A stretch of DNA of 64,000 nt from Jacaranda mimosifolia. Taxonomy: Eukaryota > Streptophyta > Magnoliopsida > Lamiales > Bignoniaceae. Positions 1 through 11,289 of the stretch are shown piece after piece (the stretch's first letter is position 1; each line of letters opens with the position of its first letter). Under the pieces are notes generated by a model that was not told where the DNA came from, did no database searches, and was given only the letters and a program-made list of their open reading frames with translations. A program made the translations under genes and the position numbers. The stretch lies in contig CM032129.1 in NCBI GenBank assembly GCA_018894105.1, positions 30,149,468 through 30,213,467 of the forward strand. Direction: 5' to 3'.

Positions 1-1070
1 TATAAGAGGTCGATCTCTGGACCACTATTGAGGTGCCTAACACCAGACCAGGCCCGTAAGGTCTTACACGAACTCCATGCAGGTATTTGCGGTAATCATT
101 CCGGAGGACGATCCCTAGCCCACAAAACCATCGAATACTGATATTTCTGGATGTTGTCAAATTATCCAGGAGATGTTCGTCCTGCCAGGTCCACTCGAAC
201 ATCCCCCATCAACCTGCGATGTTGATGGTGGTCGAGTACTTTACGAAGTGGGTCGAAGCAAAAATAGTCCGTAAAATAACCGACACGGCCATTAAGAGTT
301 TTATATGAAAGAACATCATCTGTCATTTTAGGCTACCTAAAGTCTTAATATCGGATAACGGGACCCAATTCCAGAGCAGGAGCATGAGGAACTGGTGCAA
401 GAGCTTGGGGATTCGACAACACTTCACTTCAGTTGGGAAACCCCAAGCTAATAGCCAAATAGAGGTCACGAATAGAATAGTCCTCGACCAACTCAAAGCT
501 CAACTGCAAGGGACTGGGGCGAGCTAGGCAGATGACCTCCCGAGCATACTATGGGCATATAGAACAACTCCTGAAAGCACAGGATATAGCCCTTACAACT
601 TGGTTTATGGATCAGAGACGGTCATTCCAACTGAACTGATACAACATACTGTTCGCGTGATCCATTTTAATTCGATCAGAAATACATCAAAAAGAGAACT
701 TGACCTTGAGACCATCGACGAGCTGCACCAGTAAGCTTACACCATAATGCAGAGATATAGATCGAAGATCGCAAAATGCTAAAACAAGAGAGTTTGACTG
801 CGAATCTTCAAGGTAGAGGACCTCGTCCACAAGAAAGTTGAAGTTTCAAAGAATGTAGGGAAGCTCGAACCTATATGGGAAAGGCCATTCTCAATAGTAA
901 AGGTGGCGAAGTATATGCCTATCGACTCACAAACATGAACGGCAACAAGCTCCCACAACCATGGGATGCTATAAACTTAAAGAAAGTTTTATGTATAAAG
1001 AGAGTCTCCACCTACGTGTAACACTTTATAGTTTCAAATTAAAAGACTATTTGCATTCCCACTATTAAGT
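1..1070 (+). mobile_element. Ty3/gypsy retrotransposon, integrase end (degraded)
   Basis: Broken reading frames on the plus strand give a retroviral-type integrase core. Seen are a 'VVEYFTKWVEA' strand near 230-260, 'ISDNGTQF' near 350-372, 'GKPQANSQIEVTNR' near 435-476, and downstream 'LWAYRTTPESTGYSPYNLVYG' near 550-612. These are hallmarks of plant Ty3/gypsy polyproteins, and the low-complexity repeated 3' region suggests the Tat/Athila branch. Stops (for example in the stretch before 'ADDLPS') and frameshifts make it nonfunctional. The element runs off the left edge, so protease, RT and the 5' LTR are not visible. Lineage within gypsy is inferred, not proven. Confidence 0.85.
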
Positions 1071-1084
1071 ATCGAATACCAACA

Positions 1085-2330
1085 AAAGGCTTCGAGCCCA
1101 TAATAATGAGCGAGTCATTCGTTCAAAGTCAACCACGCAGTCAACAATGGTTTCCAAACTGTAGTAGCAAAGGCTTTTAGCCTAAGTTAAAGGATGAGTC
1201 TTTTGTTCACACTTGACTCCGTAATTGACGATGGTTTCAAACTGCAACAACAAAGGCTTCTAGCCTAAGTTAGGAAAGAGTCATTCGTCCGCAGTCAACT
1301 ACATATAAGGGTGTCAAAATCAAACCCAAAATGATGACACGACAATGACCCACCTGAAAAAAAATTAGGTTCGGGTTTGGGTTTTTTGGGTTCGGGTCAA
1401 ATTGGGTCAAACCCAAAAATGACCCCAGGAAAAAAAAAAAAAAAGGTTGGGTTGTTTTTGGGTCAACCTGCGTAACTTGAAGAAAATAAATAAATGACCC
1501 AATAACCCAATAAACCTGACCCACCCCAACTTACCTGAAAAATTTTACTAATTAAAATAAAATATAAATAATACATATATATATATATGTCCAAAAATCT
1601 AAATTTTGAAAATTCAATTACAATTTACAAATTTACAAATTACAATAACATTATTAATAAATAAGTAATAATACTTCGATTCTTCCAATTCAAAGACGAT
1701 TGAATTCAATATGTTTTTGTCTTTCGATTTTAATTTCCTCTATTTTGTATAATTATGCATTTTTATCATTTGATGGTTGCCATCAAAATTATTAATTGAA
1801 CAATGATTTGTTATTTTTTTTTGTATTTGGAGTACTCATTGACATGATAAGTTATTGTGTTTCTTAAATCTTAATTATTATGCCAAATTTTAGATTTTAT
1901 TATAGATCAAATTTCTACTCAATTATGATGTTGGAATTTATAAATATGAAAAATAAAATAAATAGATCAGGTTGGGTTGGGTTGAGTCAGGTTTATCAGG
2001 TTGTCAGGTAACCTGACTAAAAATTAGGTCAACCCAAACTCGACACGAAATTTTATGGGTCAGGTTAAGGTTGAGCTTTTTGGGTTTAACATCGGGTTGG
2101 GTTGGGTTTGGGTTTGATATTTTTATGTTACACCCCTACCTCAACCCAACCCGCACGAATTGACACCCCTAACCACATAGTCGGCCAAAGTTTCAAACCG
2201 CAACAACAAAGGCTTCTAGCCTAAGTTAAAGACCGAGTCCTTTATTTGCAGTTGACCACGTAGTCGACCAGGGTTTCAAATGACAAAGGCCTATAGCCTA
2301 ATGTCGACCCCATGCATGATAATGTTCTCC
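1085..2330 (+). repeat. ~82-bp tandem repeats in gypsy 3' noncoding region
   Basis: A unit beginning 'AAAGGCTT.TAGCC' recurs at about 1085, 1169, 1252, 2208 and 2285. Spacing is 84, 83, about 82 (after subtracting the transposon inserted in the third unit) and 77 bases. Each unit carries a 'GAGTC.TT.GT' block and a 'GACCACGTAGTCGAC'-like block followed by 'GGTTTCAAAC'. Such arrays between the polyprotein and the 3' LTR are typical of Tat-type gypsy elements. No coding potential is seen. Confidence 0.8.
1306..2171. mobile_element. hAT-type MITE, 866 bp, nested in gypsy tandem repeat
   Basis: Terminal inverted repeats are TAAGGGTGTCAA on the left and, read inverted, TAGGGGTGTCAA on the right. 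The 8-bp flanks are ACTACATA (1298-1305) and ACCACATA (2172-2179), a hAT-type target duplication with one mismatch. Subterminal regions are packed with GGGTTGGG / GGGTCAAACCC motifs; the centre is AT-rich. No transposase is present, so it would need one supplied in trans. Removing it restores a normal ~82-bp unit of the surrounding gypsy repeat. Confidence 0.87.
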
Positions 2331-2339
2331 AACTTTAAG

Positions 2340-2930
2340 ACAAAGTATTCGAACTTACGTTAAAAATGAATTACTTGTCTAAACAACCCCGCAGTGGACC
2401 TAAACTTGGAGAACCAACAAAGCTTTGGCATTAAACCCAAATTGACAAGCATAAAATCGACCACGTAAGCAGCCACAAACTCTCAAACACGAGTGAAACG
2501 CCCCAATGGCAGCGTTAGAACTCGAGTCGACCCTGAAGTTGACATAGAAGATATAAATAATACCTTGAATCATTTGATCATCATTATGATAATTAATTTG
2601 TTAATTGACCATGAACTTGGTTAAAATTAGTTCCCCTATTGAAGGATTACATTAACTGATTTCTAGCCGAAGATCGAGTCAAGCATTATTCTTTGTTACT
2701 AATGTGCATTCGACAAAAATAGAAAGTACTATTAATAAATTAAATCAAACACAAATTAATGCTAAAGAAGAAGTCAGTCATTTCATATCAACATTCGATT
2801 ATAGAGACAAAAGAAGAAATAATGTAAACGAGCGCCTCGTAGGCAACCAAAAACTTGAAAAGAAAAGTGCAAATTACAATAAGCTAGCAGCTTAGCTCGA
2901 GCTAGCACCTTCAACTTGCATCGAGGTTTT
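2340..2930. other. Gypsy/copia junction, no recognised gene
   Basis: The first part continues noncoding gypsy-like sequence. A 63-residue open frame at 2704-2895 (lysine/asparagine-rich) matches nothing I recognise and has no supporting context. The copia homology begins abruptly near 2930 with no LTR in front of it. Confidence 0.5.
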
Positions 2931-5873
2931 AGCTGTGGGGAATGTTATTGGAAGGTTATACATACTTGACTCTAGTCGCTTTGATGCTCACAGACTATCT
3001 CATTACACTAAACTGTTAACTCAAACCCCTAGACACATCCCTCATTCTTCCATTTTTGCTTGTAGTAACTGTGTTGAATCTTGTCATATGAATAAAAGGT
3101 CCCTTAATTGTGTATCTCTTTAGCATAATAGACTTGGGCATGCATCACCTACTGTTATGTCACATCTCAGCTTTATTGAAAAGAAAAACAATGCTTCTTC
3201 CTCACAATGTAATATATGCCAATTATCCAAACAACAAAGACTAGCCTTTTCCACCAGTGAGTCAAGAGCCACCAAACCCTTCCAGCTTTTACACATAGAC
3301 CATTAGGGGGCCTACCATCAAGCCTCTTTGACAGGAGCACATTTCTTCCTAACTATAGTTGATGACCATAGTAGATGCACCTACACATACTTACTTTTTC
3401 ACAAATCTCCAACTGCTCAAACCCTAAACCAATTCTTCAAGTTGATAGACACCCAATTTGAGGCAAAGATCAAAGTTGTTAAGTCTGATAAAGGTACTAA
3501 ATTCACTAGTCAAAACTGCCAATCATTGTTCCTTGAAAGAGGTGTTATACATCAAAAATCATGCCCATATACTTCCCAACAAAATGGTTTTGTAGAGAGA
3601 AAACACAAACATTTGTTACAAGTAGCCAGAGCCTTGATGTTTCAAGTAAATTTGCCAAAAAGGTTTTGGGGAGAGTCAATTTTGGTAGCCACTCACATCA
3701 TTAATCGCCTTCATACTCCTCTCCTAGACTGGAGAAGCCTTCATGAATTACTATTTGGAAACCCTCCTTCATATGATTTTCTTAAAGTTTTTGGGTGTCT
3801 AGGCTTTGTCACCAATACCATCCCCCACAAAGATAAGTTTGATCATAGAGCCAAAAGATGTATATTCCTTGGTTATTGCTCAGGGCAGAAGGCCTATAAA
3901 ATTTATGATCTTGAAGCACACAAAATATTGGTGTCCAGAGATGTGATATCTATGAAAACATCTTACCTAACAAGCCTGAACTAGACACTAACCTGGCCCC
4001 TATACCAATCCCAGAAACCGAATGTGACTTATTAATAGAGAACAGCCCATTTCCTTCCATTCCTCACAATTATCCCCCAGAAGAACCTGCCCTTAACCTT
4101 AGTCAATCTCATTCTCCTACTATATCAAATAATCAACCTGTTGTTGAGAGGTAAAGCACTAGAGTTAAACGTAAACCTGTGTAATTGAATGATTTTGTAT
4201 CAAATGTTGCTGCCCAGCAAACCTCCTCTACTGCAGATTATAATCATGTTGCCACAAAACTTCAAAGATATCACACCCTATCCGAACATATCCCTACTAC
4301 ACCTCACCCCAACCTTAGTTAACAGTACATTGGATTTTTAGCTAACGTGTCTAATAATTTAGAACCAAGCTCTTATAGACAGACATGTAGTGATGAAAGA
4401 TGGGTAGATGCAATGCATAATGAGCTAGAAGCTCTTGAAAAAAATCATACTTGGAAGCTAATCGAGTTGTCTGTGGAGAAGAAAGCGATAGGCTCTAAAT
4501 GGGTTTACAAACTAAAATACATGCCCGATGCCACGGAGGATAGTTCAAGGCAAGACTTGTTGCCAAATGGTAAAATCAAGTGGCCGGGGTGGACTATTTT
4601 GACTCCTTTTCCCAGTAGCCAAGCTGGGTGCAGTCCAAATATTCTTGGCTTTGGCTTGTGCCAAATCATGGCCTATTCATCAACTGGATATAAATAATGC
4701 ATACTTACATGGCTATTTGCATGAAGAGGTTTATATGGCACCTCCAGAAGGATATACTAACGTAAAGAAAGGAGAAGTTTGCAAACTGGTGAAGTCTCTA
4801 TTAGACTTAAGTAAGCTTTGAGGGAGTGGAATCATGAACTTTGCTTGTTGTTAAGGGAGTATGGTTTTAACCAATCTGAGCATGATCATTGCCTTTTTAT
4901 CAAAGTCACGGAGAGGTCCTCTTTGTTCTTAATAGTATACGTAGATGATATTTTGATAACTGGAAGTGATAAAGATGATATCATTAAAACAAAGGCATTT
5001 CTGGACAGTTAATTCACTATCAAAAATCTGGGCCATGCTAAATACTTCTTGGGAGTTGAAATTGTGAGAGGATGGAATGTATGTAAATCGAAGAAAGTAT
5101 ATCCTGGATATTTTAAAGGATGTTGGATTACTTGTACTAAGACTGCCAAAACGCCATTATCAAAGGGACTGATACTCAGTGAAGGAGATGGGATGCAATT
5201 CTCTGAACCCAAAAGATACAAAAGATTAGTTGGAAGGTTGTTGTACCTAAACATGACCCATCCAGACGTCACCTATGTCATTCAATAATTGAGCCAGTTT
5301 ATCAATAAACCTTGTCAGTCTCAATGGAATGCCGCCTTGCACGTTCTAAGGTACCTCAAGCAGTGTCGGGCAACAACTTTAGACTTGCGGCATACTGCGA
5401 TGCAGATTGGGTACATTGTTGAGATACTATGAGATCACTTATCGGGTTTTGCATCCTCTTGGGTTCTTCGCTTATTTCATGGAAAACAAAGAAATAGCCC
5501 ACAGTTTCTAGATCCTCCGCCGAGGCTAAGTACCATAGCATGGTCTCCCTAGTATGTGAATTACAGTGGATATCCTACATCCTCGCTGATTTTAGATTCA
5601 CAATCACCTATCCAATTCCCTTTCATTGTGACAAGAGAGCAGCACTTCATATTGCCGCAATCCTGCCTTTCACAAACGCACAAAGCACCAAGAAATCGAT
5701 TGTCACTTGGTTTGAAATCAGCTACTTAATGGCTTCATTAATACACTACATATATCCAGCAAGGAGCAGCTGGCTGACCTCTTCACAAAGTCCCTTGCTT
5801 CGCTGCAGTTTGAGTTTTTGCTATCCAAGTTGGGGTTGGATGATTCGCACCAACGTCCGACTTGAGGGAAGCG
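2930..5873 (+). mobile_element. Ty1/copia polyprotein remains (5'-truncated)
   Basis: Plus-strand frames read in copia order. The GAG-pre-integrase region at about 2935-3290 has HNRLGHAS with a CNIC..SK zinc-binding end. The integrase core at 3328-3984 has 'IVDDHSRCTY', 'VKSDKGTKF' and 'SQQNGFVERKH', followed by 'FGCLGFV' and 'FLGYCSGQKAY'. The reverse transcriptase at about 4380-5290 starts with 'GSKWVYK' and has the catalytic YVDDILITG at 4939-4965. The RNase H at about 5380-5830 has 'YCDADW', 'SSAEAKYHS' and 'KEQLADLFTKSL'. Several stops and frameshifts break it, and gag and protease are missing at the 5' end. It is a dead 5'-truncated copy. Confidence 0.93.
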
Positions 5874-6160
5874 TGTAGAGAATGCAGATTGTGTAGGGTG
5901 TTAAATTAGTTGTTCAAAATATTAACCCAATCAAGTTGTTAATTAGTCTGTTAAGTAGTCAAATAGTAAGTTAGAGAGTTAGTTTAGAATTAATAGTTAG
6001 TTAGTGGATCCAACATTAATTGATGCAGACTATAAAAGAAGAAGACAGGTGTTGTACATGCATAGATTTTCACACTTTATGAAATCGAGATATCAAATTA
6101 CAGAAATGGAAATTTCCTCTCTTTTCTCATTTTTCCTCGCACAGAACTCAACCTTCTCAC
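5874..6160 (+). repeat. 3' LTR of the copia element
   Basis: The sequence starts TGTAGAG just after a purine-rich tract (TTGAGGGAAGCG) and ends near ...CTTCTCACA. It contains a TATAAAAG box near 6032. Downstream sequence from about 6161 (GCATCCCAAATTAAGT) is kinase-gene intron, matching the intact kinase near 39808-39822, so this is the true right edge. No 5' LTR partner is in the window. Confidence 0.78.
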
Positions 6161-6204
6161 AGCATCCCAAATTAAGTAGAATGAATATATCTATACCTCT
6201 GTAC
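6161..6204 (-). pseudogene. Intron 2 stub of type A receptor-kinase pseudogene
   Basis: These 44 bases match the intron 2 start of the intact kinase (plus-strand 39808-39845). They are stranded between the copia 3' LTR and the Mutator-like element. The kinase-coding exons that should follow (to the left) are replaced by the copia element. They end in CCTCTGTAC, one copy of the Mutator-like element's target duplication. Confidence 0.8.
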
Positions 6205-7449
6205 GGCTAATTTGAAAAAATATAGTGGAAAAAAAAAATTACAAAACTACCGTAATTTTAAAAATTTTGTAAAATTATGGTAAGGCGTGGCCTTATCCTT
6301 TTTTTTTTTAATTAAATAATTAAGAGGCCACACCTCTTAATTCATCCACAATTTTCCCTTCTCCAGCCACGCCTCTTTGGGAATTTTTCTTTTCTTTTTT
6401 TTTGTTTTTTAATTTTTGGTATTGTTTTATATATATATAAATATATATTTTAATTTTAATGTTTGAATTTTTTTTTATTTTGGGAATAATATTAGGGTTG
6501 ACATAGCATCATTTATTTTATCTTTATTTTATGTAATTTAATATAGAATATTTTATCTTATATTTAAATTTTTAATTAATTGATTTTTTGAAATATTAAA
6601 AGTGAGCCATAAAATATAATATAAATTTTAAATTTTTTTTATAAATGTACTATTTTATAAAATGCAAGTGATTGAAACATATTTTTATAAATTTACTATA
6701 CTCTATATTTTTTTCAATTGATGCAATATATTAATTCGTGAAGGAATGCTTGTAATGTTTGAACTTTGACCAAAATAAGTATGTAAAACCACAGTATATG
6801 ATTATATATTAATACATTAATCAAGCATTATCATACTTTTTAATCATAAGTGATGCTTGTAATTTCAAGGTATGTTATTATTTTGGCATATGAAACTGTC
6901 ACATAATATTTTTACCTAATCGGTTCTATTTATCTATTCCACTTATAAAATCCACCATTCACATAACTTTATCATATATATATATGTATATATATATTTC
7001 TATATATTGTCTTTTAGAATTAAACTCAAATGGGAGATGATTCATTTTTTTAGCATGGATATACATGGTTATTAAGAGAAAAAAATGGTCATTGTCAATG
7101 CCAATATATCTTGAATGAAAATGATTAATATCATGTATCGTTTTTATTTATTCTTAATTTTAAAGTCCAAATTTGCATTTCAACTATTCCATAAGACAAA
7201 GCCAGAATATTGGGGTTTAGGGTTTAGGTATATTTAATTTTATGCATTTAACATGTAACACTTACTATTTAATTAAAAAATAATGTATGGATTTTATTCT
7301 TTAAGTATGTAAGTGAAATGTAACAGATTACAATTGTATAAAATTTTTGAGATTCTCGACCAAATTTATTATTTTTGAAGTTTGATACAAAGGAAAAACA
7401 TAAAACATAAAACATAACTACAAAGTTGGAAGAATCAATGTTGTTAGGC

Positions 7450-8066
7450 TTGGGCTTGGGCTTGACGGTGGGCTTGTTGTCTTACATGTGCTTGGGCTTA
7501 GGTGTCGGCTTCAAAAATTTTTGATGAAAAGTAGAAGGACCAACGTTGGAATATTGATAAGATGTAGAACCACCACTATAAATATCACGAATCCCAAAAT
7601 TTGTAAAGCCATCTGTTTTGGTAGGCAAGTCAGGAATCCCTGCCTATGTGTATGAAATTGTATGTTCATATTTGCCACTAAATTAAATGGCATATTGGTT
7701 TCCTCCTAAGGGAATTTATTGAGATGTAAAAGTACTGCCCAAATGATATTGCATCAAAAATGACATGTAGGATCCATGTTCCCCTCGCAATAACATGTCT
7801 TGTATATTATTAGGCCGTACTGGTTCAACTTCGATGAACAACTCCACACTACTTATGCCAGCCCTTGGATCCAACAATTTTAACAAATTAATGTCATTTT
7901 CCACTTGCATGATTGTTGATACGCGAGTCTCCTTATCCAAATGAAATATATACGAGTAGTCATTTATAATTGCGTGGCCTTCAATGCAATTGTGTTGTAG
8001 ATTAAAAAAAAAAAAAGAAAAGATAGCTAAAGGCGTGGCTTTACCATAATTTTTATAAACTTTCAA
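7450..8066 (-). pseudogene. ORF inside MULE, weakly like a MULE transposase N-terminus
   Basis: A 116-residue frame (8066-7716) contains 'VENDINLLKLLD' followed by 'SSVELFIEVEPVRP'. That order resembles the N-terminal region of plant MULE proteins, where a 'D.DV..ML..V' segment precedes a 'VELYVE' strand. A second frame (7693-7511) continues after stops and includes 'GFTNFGIRDI' in another phase. There is no MULE DDE domain, SWIM finger or zinc knuckle. It may be a transposase remnant or captured sequence; the assignment rests on a short motif and is tentative. Confidence 0.4.
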
Positions 8067-8123
8067 GAATTAAGATAATTTTGCAAATATTATTTTTTTT
8101 CACAATATTTTTATAAATTAGCC
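8028..8123 (-). repeat. Third, internal MULE terminus
   Basis: Reading the minus strand from 8123, the sequence GGGCTAATTTATAAAAATA, then a poly-A run, 'GCAAAATTAT', and an AAAGCCACGCCTTTA block repeats the layout of the outer MULE ends. It lies exactly where the right inverted arm stops. It may be a nested or rearranged element end; no partner terminus is visible on the other side. Confidence 0.6.
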
Positions 8124-8823
8124 CAAAATAATAACATATCTTGAAATTACAAGCATCACTTATGATTAAAAAGTATGATAATGCTTGATTAATGTATTAA
8201 TATATAATCATATACTGTGGTTTTACATACTTATTTTGGCTAAAGTTCAAACATTACAAGCATTCCTTCACGAATTAATATATTGCATCAATTGAAGAAA
8301 ATATAGAGTATAGTAAATTTATAAAAACATGTTTCAATCACTTGCATTTTATAAAATAGTACATTTATAAAAAAATTTAAAATTTATACTATATTTTATG
8401 GCTCATTTTTAATATTTCAAAAAATCAATTAATTAAAATTTTAAATATAAGATCAAATATTCTATATTAAATTACATAAAATAAAGATAAAACAAATGAT
8501 GCTATGTCAACCATAATATTATTCCCAAAAGAAAAAAAAATTCAAACATTAAAATTAAAAAATTAAAAAATATATTTATATATATATATATAAAACAATA
8601 CCAAAAATTAATAATAATAAAGAAAAAAAAAAGAAAAATTCCCACGGCCACGCCTCTTGAAGGGAAAATTGCAAATGAATTAAGAGGGGCCACGCCTCTT
8701 AATTATTGAATTAAAAAAAATATATAGGGTAAGGCGCCACGCCTTACCATAATTTTGCAAAATTTTTAAAATTACGGTAATTTTGTAAAAAAAAAATTTT
8801 CACTATAATTTGTCAAATTAGCT

Positions 8824-10350
8824 CCTCTGCACTTAACAACAACTTCCACAGAAAGTATACGCATACAGGTACAATTATAATCCCTAGAACCATTGTCGTA
8901 CCAATAATTGCTTTTCGTTTTCAGTCTTTTTTCTACCTGCAAAAGTTTGCTAGAGATAAAGGATGAACCTTCTAGCTGTATGCATAAAACTAATAAATTC
9001 TGGAATTCCTAATTGAAAACGAATATCTAAACAATTTTCATGCAAAATTTCATCCATATCTTGATAGTATAGCAAAAGTTATATATCAAATGATTTATTA
9101 CCTAGTTCTAAATATGCTAATCGAATGTATAGGTCGGCACCACCACTGGAGAACTCCTGCACATCAATTAAGCTTTCAGCCCAGTGCATACACCCGATTC
9201 CAGCATAATATGGATAAGCTACACAAAAATAATTATTCAAGCACTGGCTCCCACAATCTACTTCTACAGTGGGAAACCACTTAACATGATCAGGCACTTT
9301 TACTCCATTCAGCTTCAGAAACCCATCCCATTTTCCCATTCTGCATGCAGGACCATTCTTCTCACATTGAAGGGGTGTTTTTCTCGTGCAGCCACTAAAC
9401 CAATTTGCTGCATTCCACTCATCATTATTTTTTGGCTCAAACCTCGAAAAACATCTGCATATTGGCCTTTTCTGAGCATTACAATTTCGAAAAGGTCCAC
9501 ATTTACCATAAATATCGCACTCATTCCCTAACGATGACCATGTTACCATCTAGTCTCCCTTCTCATCAGACCACACCTTCTCCTGGAAAATCTCTGATGC
9601 ATTCAAGACAATACAGCTCAACAGATGAAATAAAATTGGATCTAGTCCATGTGTATTAACGGAATTCATGTAAGGTATCCCAATGAATACTTGACGATTC
9701 CACGGACCACTACGCCAATAAGGATACCCATCCTTCCATATGAATGATTGTGTAATCTCTACAGGGTCAATGGTAAAGGTAAAACTTCCAATTGCTGGAT
9801 CATAAGGACTTCGCCATGATGTCGGTATATTCTTCTCATTTGTACTTAAATCAGTACTAATTTTCATCTTCTCTACGAAAGAATCTGAAGCATGTTGAAA
9901 ACTCTCCCAAATAATCCTAGCATTGGAGTTATCATGTAAAACCAGATTCCCTGTATCCAAAAGCAGAGCACTAGAATTGGCCACGAGATTTGACATATTA
10001 GTTGACCATATTATCTCCTTTTGTCCATCCAAGATCACAAGATTGCCATCCGCTGATATCTCTACAGTTTCCATAGAATCATTCAGAAGCTTTTCTCTAT
10101 TAGCTACCCATATAACAGCCATCACTGGGAGATTATAAATTATACCAACATAATGATAACTACTATTTCCATGGCTGAAAAAACCCAGCCTGAATTCGTT
10201 CCCATTGGAAACCAAAGTTCCAGGGTCAGGAACTGTTTGATTACCCCTTATGGTGTCAATAGTAGTGGTATATCCCAAGAAGCAAGAATATATAAGCAAA
10301 AACATATGAAGCATAGATTGCTAGTTTCTATGGTGGCTGAATCCCATGAT
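8824..10350 (-). pseudogene. G-type lectin S-receptor-like kinase pseudogene (type A), ectodomain and TM exons
   Basis: Paralogue of the intact kinase at 38296-41465. Exon 1 (10350-9102) encodes signal peptide, B-lectin ('VIWVANREK', 'GNLVILDG', 'LLDTGNLVLHD'), S-locus glycoprotein and PAN-like cysteine-rich regions. Exon 2 (8936-8824) is the TM exon. Breaks: the tryptophan at codon 9 of the paralogue is TAG; a second Trp-to-TAG occurs at about 9548-9550; a block of about 36 bases is lost near 9620-9665; exon 2 is out of frame; and a Mutator-like element sits at the exon 2 end. No kinase exons follow: only 44 bases of intron 2 remain beyond the MULE, then a copia LTR. It cannot make a receptor. 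Confidence 0.92.
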
Positions 10351-10742
10351 TTATCTAGCTTTTTCCCTACTACTAAACTGGCCTCTTCGAAATCTTGCCC
10401 CTAACCAGAAATTCAAAGGTGCAAAAGCTACCATGCTTCATTTCAAAAATATCTTTATATTTTTCTTGATGTGATATGTATATTTTTTCCAAGAAAGAAA
10501 ATTCCAGGCAGATGTGGTAATTCCATATATTAATCAACTGTTGTGTTTGGGCAAGAAACAAGTGGAAAATCAACTCTGTTGTTAGGCAAAATCAAATACA
10601 TAACACCATCTTTTTCCTTTTATTGAAAAATCAATATCTATAAGTGACGAAGTCAATTCTTGAATGTTATTGTTAATGTTCCATTTCTTTCTTACATTCA
10701 AAGGAGAAAAATTGACGGCTGCAATCAATGTGCACAATCACA
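10351..10742 (-). promoter_or_regulatory. Upstream region conserved between the two type A kinases
   Basis: About 350 bases upstream of the broken start codon align with the sequence upstream of the intact kinase (41466-41810). Shared blocks include 'CATAACACCATCT', 'AAAATCAAT' and 'GAAGTCAATTCTTGAATGTT'. Both therefore kept the same promoter-proximal DNA after duplication. No specific transcription-factor site is claimed. Confidence 0.55.
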
Positions 10743-11289
10743 AGGTCATTCCAAATTATACATATATTTATAACAGAATTTCAATTTAGATTAATATTAA
10801 AAGGATTCAATTGGAGCAAGTTTGCAAAATAGTTCTTGTGATAGCAATGTTGACGTTTCATTTTTAATAATTATTTACTTAAACGGTGAGAAGAAATATA
10901 TTCTGAATTGAAATTTTTTTTTATCATTCTTCTTAGATAATAAATTAATATCTTGCGTACACTAATTTAGATTTTTGAATCGCAATCAACACAAGTTCAA
11001 CCCTAAAATCATTTCAGTCTTTAAAAACATTCACAGAAAACTTTCTAACTCTTGTTATTCTACTATGGGGCTTGCTATATCCAATGAACAACAACGAGGC
11101 AGAAGCTAAAGAAAACAAGTGTTAGGGAGTATAAATCTTCTTTCATTTGAAAATGATGGCTGAGGAAGCTTAATATAATCGACCATTGAAGCATTTATAT
11201 CTATTCAAACAATTTTTTTGGCTTAATTTTTTTGAAGTCATTGTCAAATGGGCGTGTAGTTAGCTGATGAAGAAATCAATCAAAGCTAA
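10743..11289. repeat. Kinase-locus intergenic repeat, copy A
   Basis: This noncoding block recurs at about 33080-34830 (copy B), 35335-35755 (copy C) and 43652-47040 (copy D, with insertions). Shared landmarks are 'TTTAGATAATAAATTAATATC', 'CAACAACGAGGCAGAAGCT' and 'TTTCATTTGAAAATGATGGC'. It lies between a minus-strand type A gene and the start of the retrotransposon block that precedes a type B fragment. It ends where a copia LTR begins (TGTTGATC). Confidence 0.8.

Larger units (their letters stand above)
6205..8823. mobile_element. Mutator-like (MULE) element with ~690-bp inverted arms
   Basis: This 2,619-bp element starts GGCTAATTTG and ends with the inverse of AGCTAATTTG. It is flanked by a 9-bp duplication, CCTCTGTAC (6196-6204) and CCTCTGCAC (8824-8832), one mismatch, as expected for Mutator-like elements. 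The arms (6205-~6886 and ~8123-8823) are inverted copies over almost 700 bp and are littered with GGCGTGGC/GCCACGCC motifs. No MuDR-type DDE domain is visible, so it looks non-autonomous. It sits at the exon 2/intron 2 border of a minus-strand receptor-kinase pseudogene. Confidence 0.88.

Noticed and set aside
1270..1524. 84-residue minus-strand frame rich in Phe and Gln-Thr
   Set aside because: It spans the left end of the hAT MITE and is made of its GGGTCAAA motifs; no protein resemblance.
2704..2895. 63-residue plus-strand frame before the copia element
   Set aside because: No domain, promoter or homology; lies at a transposon junction.
9090..9659. Several plus-strand frames opposite the S-domain kinase pseudogene
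   Set aside because: Antisense shadows of conserved lectin/PAN coding sequence; the same shadows occur at 40157-40607.
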